This document shows, in pieces, positions 9,300 to 17,382 of a stretch of 58,248 bases of DNA. The position numbers and the translations under genes were made by a program. Position 1 is the first letter of the stretch. The number at the start of each line of letters is the position of its first letter. The DNA is from CAZAYP01 sp964489425 [NCBI: uncultured Verrucomicrobiota bacterium] (lineage in GTDB: Bacteria > Verrucomicrobiota > Kiritimatiellia > RZYC01): positions 1-58,248 of the forward strand of contig CAZAYP010000033.1 of assembly GCA_964489425.1 (NCBI GenBank), written 5' to 3'. A model generated the notes under the pieces. The model made no database searches. It worked only from the letters and a program-made list of their open reading frames with translations, and was not told the DNA's origin.

Positions 9300-9743
9300 A
9301 TGAGTACGAATAATTCACCCGTGGAAGTGGTGCTGGTGGAAGATAACCCGCTGGATGTCGAGCTGGCCCAGGAGGCGTTCCGCAAGGCGCACATTGCCAA
9401 CTCCGTCCGCGTGCTGCGCGATGGCGCCGAGGCGCTGGACTACCTGCTGCCGCCGCCGGCCGCCGGGATGGAGCCCGCGCCGCCGCGCGTGATCCTGCTG
9501 GACCTCAAGCTGCCGCGGGTGGACGGGCTGGAGGTGCTGCGCCGGCTCAAGTCGGACGAACGCACCCGCCGCGTGCCGGTGGTGGTGATGACGTCCTCGC
9601 GCGAGGAGCGCGACGTGGTGACCAGCTACAACCTGGGCGCCAACAGCTATATCGTCAAGCCCTTGGATTTCGAGCAGTTTGCCGAGGTGGTTCGCCAGAT
9701 GGGGCTCTATTGGCTGCTGCTCAATCACCCGGCCACCGGCTGA
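9300..9743 (+). CDS. Stand-alone response regulator (receiver only)
   Basis: A 147-residue CheY/Rcp1-like receiver with no output domain. The acidic pocket is VEDNPLD, the phospho-acceptor is D68 in ILLDLKLPR, the switch residue lies in VVVMTSS, and the conserved lysine is in YIVKPLDF. The insertion after the second helix (LLPPPAAGMEPAPP) is typical of Rcp1-type receivers. An AGGGAGG site precedes the ATG, 35 bp after the hybrid kinase, so both are likely one operon. It ends 7 bp from the convergent kdsD gene. Confidence 0.9.
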   Translation: MSTNNSPVEVVLVEDNPLDVELAQEAFRKAHIANSVRVLRDGAEALDYLLPPPAAGMEPAPPRVILLDLKLPRVDGLEVLRRLKSDERTRRVPVVVMTSSREERDVVTSYNLGANSYIVKPLDFEQFAEVVRQMGLYWLLLNHPATG

Positions 9744-9750
9744 GCCGGTC

Positions 9751-10722
9751 TCAGAGAATCTTCAGCTTGGGCAGGTCCTGGATGTCGATCATGCCCGCCA
9801 GCCGGCCGCGCCGGTCCACGACGATCAGGTCATCGATATTGTGCTGCTCGTAGATCGCCAGCACGTCCTCGGCCAACTCGTCGGCCTGGACCGTGATGGG
9901 ATCCGGCGTCATGTACTCGACGACCGGGGTGGTGGCAATGTGCTTGTCGCTGGTCACGTGGCGGCGCAGGTCGCCATCGGTGAAAATGCCGGCCACGCGG
10001 CGGCCGGCGGCCAGCACGGCCACGGATCCGGCGCGCGCGCGGGTCATGGCCAGCACCGCGTCCTTGACCGTGGCGGCGCGCGGCACCCAGGCCACGCGGT
10101 CGCCGCGGCGCATGATGTCGGCGGCCTTGAGCAGCAGGGTGCGGCCGATGGCGCCGCCGGGGTGCAGGCGCGCGAAATCTTCCTTGCGGAACCCGCGCGC
10201 TTCCAGCAGCACCATGGCCAGCGCATCGCCCACGGCCAGGGTGGCCGTGGTGCTGGCGGTGGGCGCCATGTTGAAGGGGCAGGCTTCGCGCGCCACGGCC
10301 ACGGGAATCACCGTGTCGCTCTGCTGGGCCAGCGAGCTGTCGCGCCGCCCGGTGAGCGCCACGATCGGCACCCCGAGGCGCTTGGCGTACAGCAGCAGGC
10401 TGATCAGCTCCTCGGTCTCGCCGCTGAAGCTCAGGGCCAGCAGCACGTCGTTCTTCTGCAGCAGGCCGAGGTCCCCGTGCAGCGCTTCCAGCGGGTGCAG
10501 CCATACCGCCGGCGCGCCGGTGCTGGTGAAGGTGGCGGCCATTTTCTGGCCGATCGGCATGTTCTTGCCCACGCCGGTGATCACGATCTTGCCGCCGGCT
10601 TTCAGCTGGCGCAGCAGCCGGCGCACGGCTTGCCCGAACTCGCGGCCCAGGGCCGCGCGGGCGCGCCGCATTTCGGCGATTTCAATCGCCATGATCTCTT
10701 TGGCCCGCTGGGCGTACTTCAT
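9751..10722 (-). CDS. kdsD: Arabinose-5-phosphate isomerase (KDO pathway)
   Basis: A 323-residue protein with a SIS sugar-isomerase domain (GVGKNMPIGQKMAATFTSTG; SFSGETEEL; LHPGGAIG) followed by two CBS domains (VAGIFTDGDLRR and LAGMIDIQDL). It converts ribulose-5-phosphate to arabinose-5-phosphate for KDO and therefore lipopolysaccharide synthesis, which supports a diderm with LPS. Length and domain order match KdsD/KpsF. Its start overlaps the end of the RsbW-like gene by 4 bp. Confidence 0.92.
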   Translation of the reverse strand: MKYAQRAKEIMAIEIAEMRRARAALGREFGQAVRRLLRQLKAGGKIVITGVGKNMPIGQKMAATFTSTGAPAVWLHPLEALHGDLGLLQKNDVLLALSFSGETEELISLLLYAKRLGVPIVALTGRRDSSLAQQSDTVIPVAVAREACPFNMAPTASTTATLAVGDALAMVLLEARGFRKEDFARLHPGGAIGRTLLLKAADIMRRGDRVAWVPRAATVKDAVLAMTRARAGSVAVLAAGRRVAGIFTDGDLRRHVTSDKHIATTPVVEYMTPDPITVQADELAEDVLAIYEQHNIDDLIVVDRRGRLAGMIDIQDLPKLKIL

Positions 10723-11183
10723 GGCCCACCCCCTGGAGGCGGCGGCGGCGGGGGCGGATCGTCATGGCGGCGGATGACGATCTCCAGCACGTTGCGCCCG
10801 CCTTCCCGGCGGTAGGCCATCCGCTCGGTCATCGAGCGTACCAGGTAGATGCCCAGACCGCCGATTTCCCGGTCCTGGATGGGCTGGTGCGTGTCCGGCG
10901 TGCCCACGGCCAGGGGATCGAACTCGTGGCCGTCGTCCTCCACGCGCAGCGTGAGCCGATCGCCATCCAGCGTCAGCCCGACGCGGATCTCGTGCCGCTG
11001 GTCGTCATCGTAGCCGTACTTGATGATGTTGGTGATCATCTCTTCCAGCGCGAGGTTGATCGTGTAGCCCGCCTTGGGTGGAATTTCCTGCTGCTCGAGG
11101 AAAATCGCCATGGCCGTGTTGAGCCGCTCGATCTCCGCCAGATCGTTGGCCAGGGCCAGGTCAAAAGCCGCGGTCGGATTCAT
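10719..11183 (-). CDS. RsbW-like serine kinase/anti-sigma ATPase
   Basis: A 154-residue GHKL ATPase domain: N-box LALEEMITNIIKYGY, G1-type VEDDGHEFDP, and GGLGIYLVRSM. This is the RsbW/SpoIIAB-like class, which phosphorylates anti-sigma antagonists or binds sigma factors. The C-terminus ends in an oligo-proline run (PPPPPPPP), which is unusual. No STAS partner is adjacent in the window. It overlaps kdsD by 4 bp and follows the 273-residue hypothetical gene by about 10 bp, so the three genes look like one operon. Confidence 0.85.
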   Translation of the reverse strand: MNPTAAFDLALANDLAEIERLNTAMAIFLEQQEIPPKAGYTINLALEEMITNIIKYGYDDDQRHEIRVGLTLDGDRLTLRVEDDGHEFDPLAVGTPDTHQPIQDREIGGLGIYLVRSMTERMAYRREGGRNVLEIVIRRHDDPPPPPPPPGGGP

Positions 11184-11193
11184 GCGCCGCGGG

Positions 11194-12015
11194 TCAGGTG
11201 GCCGGGGCCGGCCGGGTGAGGATAAGCAAGGCCACGGCCGCATCGTGCAGGTGGGCCGCGGTCCAGGCGGATTCCGCCGTGGCCGCGGGCTCCGCATGGT
11301 CGCGGAGGATCAACGCCAGGCTGCGGCAGGCCCGGCCCAGGGACACCAGGCGCGCCGGCTCGCCCAGCGGGCTGGCCTGGAGCGCCGCCTGGAACCCGGC
11401 CGCGTAGGGCGCCAGCGCCCAGGGAGGCAGCGCCGGCCAGTCCGCGCTTTCCATGAACCGCCACACCCCGGCTTCGGCCCGGGCGAGGTCGGAGGTCGCC
11501 ACCCGCCCGGCGACCAGCTCGTCGAGCAGGCGCCGGCCATCCGGGCTGCCGATGAACGGCAGCGCGCGGCCGGAGCAGGCCAGGCGCTCCTTGAGCGGCG
11601 CAAACGCCGCTGTCTCGGCGGTTTCCGGGGCCAGGTTGGCCAGGTAAGCCAGCAGGCCGGGCACGTGGCGCCGCAGCAGCCCCAGGCAGCCGGCCGCCTC
11701 GACGTCGGCGGGGTGGTTGGCCGCCAGCAGCTCGATCAGTGGTGGGGCCAGGGCCAGGGCTTGGTCCGGCTGGATGGCGCCGCGGGATTCAAGCGTCCGC
11801 AGGCATTGCAGGGCCATGTCGGCGGCCGCCGGCGTGGTGTCCGGCAGGGTGAGCGCCGCACCCAGGGCCGCGAGGCTGTCCGGCCAGCACGAGGCCAGCC
11901 ACACCCCGAGGCGCTTGATCTCGACCGCGGCCGGCGCCTTGGACCAGCCGGCGAGCAGTTCCGGCACCGCTGCGTCCCACTGCCCGTCTTTCAGCTTGAA
12001 CACCCAAGTATTCAT
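11194..12015 (-). CDS. Hypothetical protein, helical, Ala/Leu-rich
   Basis: About 273 residues starting MNTWVFKLKDGQWDAAVPEL. An ATG 6 bases upstream touches the GGAAAGGG ribosome site directly, so the second ATG is preferred. The protein is rich in Ala, Leu and Trp with regular amphipathic helices, suggesting a helical-repeat (HEAT- or TPR-like) fold, but no family signature was recognised. No signal peptide is seen. It leads the operon with the RsbW-like ATPase and kdsD and is divergent from the transglutaminase-like gene. Confidence 0.7.
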   Translation of the reverse strand: MNTWVFKLKDGQWDAAVPELLAGWSKAPAAVEIKRLGVWLASCWPDSLAALGAALTLPDTTPAAADMALQCLRTLESRGAIQPDQALALAPPLIELLAANHPADVEAAGCLGLLRRHVPGLLAYLANLAPETAETAAFAPLKERLACSGRALPFIGSPDGRRLLDELVAGRVATSDLARAEAGVWRFMESADWPALPPWALAPYAAGFQAALQASPLGEPARLVSLGRACRSLALILRDHAEPAATAESAWTAAHLHDAAVALLILTRPAPAT

Positions 12016-12132
12016 ATTCATCCCTTTCCGGCGCCAGCCGGGACCAATCATTTAACTGGCCGCCAGAGTACCAAGGCGCAGATCAACAGACAACCGCCAA
12101 ATTGCGCGCCATGGCCGGCGCCCACTCGCGGG

Positions 12133-12161
12133 TTGACCCGCGCGGGCGGTTGCCGTTATAT
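12133..12161 (+). promoter_or_regulatory. Sigma-70-type promoter for the transglutaminase-like gene
   Basis: TTGACC, 17 bp, TTATAT. Transcription would start near 12168, which makes an ATG at 12169 unlikely and supports the start at 12196 behind AAGGAG. Confidence 0.5.
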
Positions 12162-12195
12162 CGGGGCCATGCATTCAGGCAAGGAGACCGAACAC

Positions 12196-13953
12196 ATGCC
12201 AAACACGCCACCGGCCGCCGGCGCGGCCCCCGGGCGCGCCATGACCCCGCGCGACCTGGAAAAGTACTCGTCGGCGGTCACGCTCTCGGACATGGAAATG
12301 TTCATTTTCCCGGAGCTGGTGTACGCCCTGCTGCTGGCCAACCTGATGTCGCCGCGCATCTGGGCGTGGCGCGCCGACCCCTGGTTCCGCAAGCTGGACA
12401 AGCTCACGCCGTACCGCCGCGTGCTACGCCTGAAGCAGTACATCATCGACCATTACGAGTTCAACCTGGACCTCGACACCTGGGGCCTGACCACCAAGCC
12501 GAAGGAACTGGCCCGCTTCCAGGACTTCGTGGACCCCGCGGTCATCAGCGCCAGCAACGCGCTCTTCGGTTACGAGGGCGACAAGTACTACTTCGACCTC
12601 GATATCCGCCGCCATTTCGGCCTCGACAAGTACAACTCGGACGTCATCCCCTACTGGAAGACCGAGACCGTGGAGGCCATGGACGCGTTCCGCTACAAGC
12701 CCGGATTCCGCAAGGGCGCGGGCGAGTGCGTCTCGCTGGCGGCGCTGTACGCGGCCGGGCTCTTCCTCATCGGCGGCATCCCGCTGGACGACATCTTCAT
12801 GATGGCCACGCCGCTGCACTCGCAGAACTTTGTCGATCTCGAGGACGGCATCCTCACCAACAACCGGCGGGTGGTGACCCATTCCATGTGGTTCAACGGC
12901 ACGGAGCTGACCGCCAAGGCGCAACGCGCGCTGCGGCACGAGCGGGTGACGTTCGTGACCCATCACACCGGCCACATCCACATCGTGTACCCCGAGGCGT
13001 CCATGGATCCCGCGGCGTTCCAGCGGCTCCAGCAGCGGCTGGCCGTGTTCCTGCGCTCGGATATCGACATGGACATCGTCACCAACTTTCTCCGCCAGCA
13101 CCGGGAGCTGCAGGCCTGCTTCCAGCTCGGGTGCGAGGCTCACGACAAGCAGCGCTACATCCCGCTCGAAAAAGTGTACCCCTACGAGGCCAACAGCTCG
13201 TTCCAGGTCAACAAGGTTACGCGGGCGCGGTTGCTGGCTGAAATTGACGAGGACGAGTTTTACTCCGCGCCGCTGCCCGACCGAATCCCGCTCAACCAGC
13301 TGGAGCAGTTTTTCCTCAACCACCACGTCGAGTTCAACGACGAGGCGGCCATGCAAAAGCTGGTGGCGGAGTTTCATTGCGTCCACGGCCGGTCATACGA
13401 GATCCTTGGCAAGCTGGCGGCTTTCGTGCGCCTGGCGCCGCGCCTGCCGGACCCAACGGGAAAAACCTGGGCGCCACCCCGGCCGCTCGCCATCACCCCG
13501 GACATGCGCCGCGAGGATCTCGCCGCTTACCTGCAGGCGCAGCGCGCCGTGCACCCGGTGGCCGACCTGGCGTTTTATGCGTACCGCGACCTTTCCCAGA
13601 CCGCGTGGGATCCGTTTGTCAAGGCGGCCCTGGAGCGCAACCCCGTGGCGGTGGCGGGCGCCGCCGCGTTGGACGACGACCAGGCGCGCGCGCGCCTGGA
13701 GCAGATGCCCAACGAGTCCATCTACGAGGGTCCGCGCCTGGCGCAGCCCGACGAGGTGTGGAACTATGGCCGCGGCGACGGCTGGGAGCGCGCGCTGTGC
13801 CTGGCCGACATCCTGCGCGCGCGGCGGCCCGGGGATGCGCTGCTGCTGGAATCCGATGGCCGGCAGGTCCGGCTCAAGGCCGGGGCGCGGGAATCGGTCT
13901 GGCCATCGGCCAAGGGGCTGCCGCAGAGCTTGGCGCCGGCACCCGCCGGCTGA
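12196..13953 (+). CDS. Transglutaminase-like fold protein of unknown function
   Basis: A 585-residue soluble protein without a signal peptide; AAGGAG sits 9 bp before the ATG. In the middle, GAGECVSLAALYAAGLFLIGGIP followed by ATPLHSQNFVDLEDGILTNNRR has the Cys, then His, then Asp/Asn spacing of transglutaminase-like proteases, so this fold is inferred. Flanking regions, including DKYYFDLDIRRHFGLDKYNSD and a C-terminal part from about residue 400, match nothing I know. Genes of this size are seen as hypothetical proteins in Bacteroidetes and PVC genomes. It ends 6 bp from the convergent rnfG gene. Confidence 0.75.
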   Translation: MPNTPPAAGAAPGRAMTPRDLEKYSSAVTLSDMEMFIFPELVYALLLANLMSPRIWAWRADPWFRKLDKLTPYRRVLRLKQYIIDHYEFNLDLDTWGLTTKPKELARFQDFVDPAVISASNALFGYEGDKYYFDLDIRRHFGLDKYNSDVIPYWKTETVEAMDAFRYKPGFRKGAGECVSLAALYAAGLFLIGGIPLDDIFMMATPLHSQNFVDLEDGILTNNRRVVTHSMWFNGTELTAKAQRALRHERVTFVTHHTGHIHIVYPEASMDPAAFQRLQQRLAVFLRSDIDMDIVTNFLRQHRELQACFQLGCEAHDKQRYIPLEKVYPYEANSSFQVNKVTRARLLAEIDEDEFYSAPLPDRIPLNQLEQFFLNHHVEFNDEAAMQKLVAEFHCVHGRSYEILGKLAAFVRLAPRLPDPTGKTWAPPRPLAITPDMRREDLAAYLQAQRAVHPVADLAFYAYRDLSQTAWDPFVKAALERNPVAVAGAAALDDDQARARLEQMPNESIYEGPRLAQPDEVWNYGRGDGWERALCLADILRARRPGDALLLESDGRQVRLKAGARESVWPSAKGLPQSLAPAPAG

Positions 13954-13959
13954 CCGGCG

Positions 13960-14523
13960 TCAGGGCTTGGCCAGGGCGGCGCGCAGGGCGGCCACGGTCT
14001 TGTTGACGATGCTGACCGTGGCGTCCGACGAAATCGTGGCGCCGGTAATGGCCTGGATTTCGTTCGGATTACGCGGCGCGAGCTTGACCACCGCCAGGGG
14101 CTGGGTCGCGACTTTCTCCTTGAACTGTGCCAGCCAGTCCGCGCCGGTGATGAAATTGCCAAGCCCGGGGGTTTCCTTTTGCTCCAGCACATAGACGCCG
14201 GTGATTTGCGAGACATCCGCGTTTACGCCCACGAGCACGCCGATCACGTCCGCGAAGCCCTGCCCCGTAGCCGGAGCCACCCAGCCGACCGTCGCGCCGG
14301 CGGCGTCCAGGGCGCGGTACACCGGCTGGCCGCCCAGGTCTTCCGCCTGGCCGCGCGCGGCGCCGGGCACCAGTTGCGGGACCTGGCGCAAGGTTTCGTC
14401 GAGCTTGTTGGCCGCGATGCGGCCGGACAGGGCCGACTGCACGCCGGCCAGCGCCCCGCCGAAACACAGCGAGAGGAGAATCACGAGCCACGCCTGGCCG
14501 ATGTAGCTGTTTTTCATGGTCAT
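13960..14523 (-). CDS. rnfG: Rnf complex subunit G (FMN-binding)
   Basis: A 187-residue protein with one N-terminal membrane segment (residues 9-28) and an FMN-binding domain (GLGNFITG near 121-128; QAITGATISS at 157-166, with T163 as the expected covalent FMN site). RnfG/NqrC passes electrons through covalent FMN in the Rnf ferredoxin:NAD oxidoreductase. The usual Asp at the start of the flavinylation motif is Gln157 here. The start overlaps the rnfD stop (ATGA). It is the last gene of the operon; rnfE, rnfA and rnfB do not follow. Confidence 0.9.
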   Translation of the reverse strand: MTMKNSYIGQAWLVILLSLCFGGALAGVQSALSGRIAANKLDETLRQVPQLVPGAARGQAEDLGGQPVYRALDAAGATVGWVAPATGQGFADVIGVLVGVNADVSQITGVYVLEQKETPGLGNFITGADWLAQFKEKVATQPLAVVKLAPRNPNEIQAITGATISSDATVSIVNKTVAALRAALAKP

Positions 14524-15539
14524 GCCTTCTTGCGCGGAACCGGGCCGCCCACGGGCACGGGGATGGTCGCGCGGTTGATCAGCGGCACCAGGCCGTTCAT
14601 GATCAGCACCGCAAACATAACGCCTTCCGGGTAGCCGCTGAGCTTGCGGATGACCATGACCAGCACGCCGACCCCCAGACCGAAGATCCACTTGCCGCGC
14701 GGTGTGACCGGGCTGGTCACGGGGTCCGTGGCAATGTAAAACGCGCCGAAGAGCAAGGCGCCTCCGGCCAGTTCGTGCAAGGTGCTCCAGGCCTGGGTGT
14801 CCACCAGGTCGATGACCCCGGCGATGGCCAGCACCGCGAGGAGCACGCCGGCGGGGATCTGCCAGGAGGCTGTGCGGCGCAGGCATAGGTACAAGCCGCC
14901 CACCACGCAGGCCAGGGCGCTCGTCTCGCCGCAGGAGCCGTTGGTGTTGCCCATCAGCAAAGCCCCCAGCGCGGTGATCACGTGCGACATCTTGTAGGCC
15001 GTCATGGGCGTGGCCTTGGTGATCACGTCCACGTCGGCCTGGGCGGTGACGTAGGCGGAGGCGCCCATGAGCGCCGGGAACGCGATCATCACGAACGCCC
15101 GGCCCACCATCGCCGGATTGAAAATGTTGTGGCCCAGGCCGCCGTAGACCACCTTGCCGAAGCCCATGGCCGTCAGGCCGCCGATGAATCCCACGTACCA
15201 CGGCGCGACCGGCGGCAGCGACAGCCCCAGGATGACGCCCGTGACCAGGGCCGACCCATCCGCCAGGGGGCAGCGCCGCCCGCGCATGGCCATGAACGCC
15301 GCCTCGCCGGCAAGGCACCCGGCCACGCTGGTCACCAGTTGCCAGAGCGTCTTCTCGTGGAACACCAGCAGGCCGGCCAGCACCGGCAGGGCCAGGGCCA
15401 GCAGCACGTCCAGCATCATCCGGCGGGTGGTCAGGCGGGGATCGGAGAGGTGCGGGCCTGGGGCCACCTCGAGCGCGGCGTACCGGGCGGCGGGGTCCGG
15501 GGCGGGCGGGGTGGCGGTAGCGGCAGCGGGAGTGCTCAT
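14520..15539 (-). CDS. rnfD: Rnf complex subunit D (membrane FMN protein)
   Basis: A 339-residue membrane protein with eight or more hydrophobic segments. Family motifs include GGLGHNIFNPAMVGRAF and GSCGETSALACVVGGLYL. The site where RnfD/NqrB bind FMN covalently reads DVITKATPM (residues 171-179) instead of the usual D-x-x-S/T-G-A-T; the acceptor would be T177. Rnf couples electron flow between ferredoxin and NAD to sodium or proton movement. The start overlaps the rnfC stop by ATGA. Confidence 0.92.
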   Translation of the reverse strand: MSTPAAATATPPAPDPAARYAALEVAPGPHLSDPRLTTRRMMLDVLLALALPVLAGLLVFHEKTLWQLVTSVAGCLAGEAAFMAMRGRRCPLADGSALVTGVILGLSLPPVAPWYVGFIGGLTAMGFGKVVYGGLGHNIFNPAMVGRAFVMIAFPALMGASAYVTAQADVDVITKATPMTAYKMSHVITALGALLMGNTNGSCGETSALACVVGGLYLCLRRTASWQIPAGVLLAVLAIAGVIDLVDTQAWSTLHELAGGALLFGAFYIATDPVTSPVTPRGKWIFGLGVGVLVMVIRKLSGYPEGVMFAVLIMNGLVPLINRATIPVPVGGPVPRKKA

Positions 15540-16888
15540 GGGTCCTTGGGAAGTTGGGCCTTGCCCTTGCGGATGAGCTGCACCAGGGGGATGGCGGCCG
15601 GGCAGGCATAGGCGCAGCATCCGCACTCCATGCAGGCCATGAGGTGGTGGCGCCGGGCCATGTCCCAGTCGGCGTGGCGCGCGGCCAGCGCCAGGCGGGT
15701 CGGCACCAGGTTCAGCGGGCACACGTCCACGCAGCGGCCGCAGCGGACGCAGGGCGTCTCCGCCGCGCGCCGCACCTCGGTCCGGGTCAGGACCAGGATG
15801 CCGCTGGTGCCCTTGGTGACCGGCGTGCGCAGGTCGCCGACGGTAAAGCCCATCATGGGCCCGCCGGACACCACGCGCGCCGCGTCGTCGGTCACCCCGC
15901 CGCAGAAGTCGAGGATCTCGGCGTAGCTGATGCCGATCGGCACCAGCACGTTGGCCGGCCGCACCACGCCGCCACCGGTGACCGACACCACGCGGTGGGT
16001 CAGCGGTTTCTTGCGCAGCACCGCGCGGGCCAGGGCCGCCGCGGTGCCCACGTTGATGACCACCACGCCCACGTCGAGCGGCAGGCCGCCGGTGGGGATG
16101 ATCCGGCCCAGCGCGGCGCGCACGGTCACCTTCTCGCCGCCCATGGGGTAGCGGGTGGACAACGCGACCACGCGGATGTTGGTTCCGGACACGGCGCCGC
16201 GCAGGGCCGCGATGGCCGCGGGCTTGTTGTCCTCCACGGCAATGCGGATGTCCGTGGCGCCGCAGGCGTGCGCCGCCAGGAGCGCGCCCGAGATGATCGG
16301 TTGCGGCGCCTCCTCCATGAGCCGCTGGTCGGCGGTCAGGTACGGCTCGCATTCGCAGCCGTTGATCAGCAGGGTGTCCACGGGCTTGGCGGGGTTGCGC
16401 TTGAGCTTGACCGCGGTGGGGAAGGCGGCACCGCCCAGGCCCACCAGGCCGGCTTCGCGCGCGGCAGCCGCGATGTCGTCGGGCGGCACTTCGTCCAGCG
16501 CCTGGGTGGTCCAGGCGCCGCCCAGCACGTCATCCCACAACGCCCGGCCGGTCAACTGGTCGCCCTCGGCGGTGATGGGCAGGGCGCGCACGTGGCGCCC
16601 GTTAGGCAGGGTGGCCACGGTTTCCTTGCCCACGATGCCCCGCACGGTGGCGTGCACGGGGGCCGACACCACGGCGGCGGCCTCGGCAATCTTGTCGCCC
16701 AGGTTCACTGCCTGCTTGAGTTTGACCGTGGCCACGCATGGCGCGCCAGTGTGCTGCAGCAGGGGAATGAGCACCTGGGCGGGCGCCGGCGGCATGGTGA
16801 TCGCCGCCTCGGCCGCGATGTGCTTGCGTCCCGGCGGGTGGACACCCCGGCCAAAATGGCGTGCGGTGATGGCGAGTTCAGCCGTCAT
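15536..16888 (-). CDS. rnfC: Rnf complex subunit C (4Fe-4S, NADH/FMN-binding)
   Basis: A 450-residue soluble subunit. An N-terminal barrel-sandwich domain is followed by the Nqo1-like FMN/NADH fold (GLVGLGGAAFPTAVKL; LINGCECEPYLTADQRL; GGEKVTVRAALGR) and two 4Fe-4S motifs near the end: CVRCGRCVDVCP and CMECGCCAYACP. It is the NAD-side module of Rnf. The start overlaps the stop of the small membrane-protein gene by 4 bp. Confidence 0.93.
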   Translation of the reverse strand: MTAELAITARHFGRGVHPPGRKHIAAEAAITMPPAPAQVLIPLLQHTGAPCVATVKLKQAVNLGDKIAEAAAVVSAPVHATVRGIVGKETVATLPNGRHVRALPITAEGDQLTGRALWDDVLGGAWTTQALDEVPPDDIAAAAREAGLVGLGGAAFPTAVKLKRNPAKPVDTLLINGCECEPYLTADQRLMEEAPQPIISGALLAAHACGATDIRIAVEDNKPAAIAALRGAVSGTNIRVVALSTRYPMGGEKVTVRAALGRIIPTGGLPLDVGVVVINVGTAAALARAVLRKKPLTHRVVSVTGGGVVRPANVLVPIGISYAEILDFCGGVTDDAARVVSGGPMMGFTVGDLRTPVTKGTSGILVLTRTEVRRAAETPCVRCGRCVDVCPLNLVPTRLALAARHADWDMARRHHLMACMECGCCAYACPAAIPLVQLIRKGKAQLPKDP

Positions 16889-17202
16889 GGTCGTGCCGGC
16901 ATCCTTTTTTGCAGCAGGTGCGCCGCGATGATCGCGCTGACCACCCCCAGGCCCAGCCCGGCCAGGCCCACCAGCGCCTGGCGCGTGATGTCCGGGCCGC
17001 GCCACAGGGCCACGGCGATCAAGGCAAGGGCCAGCGGCATCAGGAAAAACAAGGCGGAGGCCGCCATGAACCGGACCCCGGACAAGGGCGCAGGCTCGGG
17101 CCCGGCGCCGGTCGGCGCCGCGCCGCAACCCGCGCATTGCGCGCAGGGCATGCCGCCGGCGGCCGGTTTCCGGTCGATGGACTGGGTCGTGTGCTGGTTC
17201 AT
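16885..17202 (-). CDS. Small Cys-rich membrane protein heading the rnf operon
   Basis: A 105-residue protein starting MNQHTTQSID (a TTG at 17211 is a weaker alternative). It has CAQCAGCG with Cys at 20, 23 and 26, then two hydrophobic segments (about 47-67 and 77-96). This layout recalls RseC/SoxR-reducing-system proteins that accompany rnf genes, but it is shorter and has fewer cysteines, so the assignment is tentative. The ATGA overlap with rnfC argues for co-translation and a role with the Rnf complex, perhaps in electron transfer or assembly. Confidence 0.65.
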   Translation of the reverse strand: MNQHTTQSIDRKPAAGGMPCAQCAGCGAAPTGAGPEPAPLSGVRFMAASALFFLMPLALALIAVALWRGPDITRQALVGLAGLGLGVVSAIIAAHLLQKRMPARP

Positions 17203-17222
17203 AAACGACAAAATATGAAATC

Positions 17223-17252
17223 ATACTAGCGCATCAGCCGCCGGCCTGTAAA
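17223..17252 (-). promoter_or_regulatory. Probable promoter of the rnf operon
   Basis: TTTACA, 18 bp, TAGTAT on the minus strand, about 20-50 bases before the ATG at 17202. Inferred from consensus similarity. Confidence 0.4.
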
Positions 17253-17274
17253 GTAGGGAATCCTGATTTCTGGC

Positions 17275-17302
17275 TTGATCTGATCGCGCGGCTGGGAATA
17301 AT
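17275..17302 (+). promoter_or_regulatory. Probable promoter of the nucleotide-sugar dehydrogenase gene
   Basis: TTGATC, 16 bp, AATAAT, about 80 bp before the ATG at 17383, which has its own GAGGAAGG site. Divergent from the rnf promoter. Confidence 0.4.
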
Positions 17303-17382
17303 GCAGCTTCGCATAAACGGGCGGCCCGGCTTCCTGGCTGGCGCTGCCGCGGAAACCATCCAACATTGAGGAAGGACGAGAA

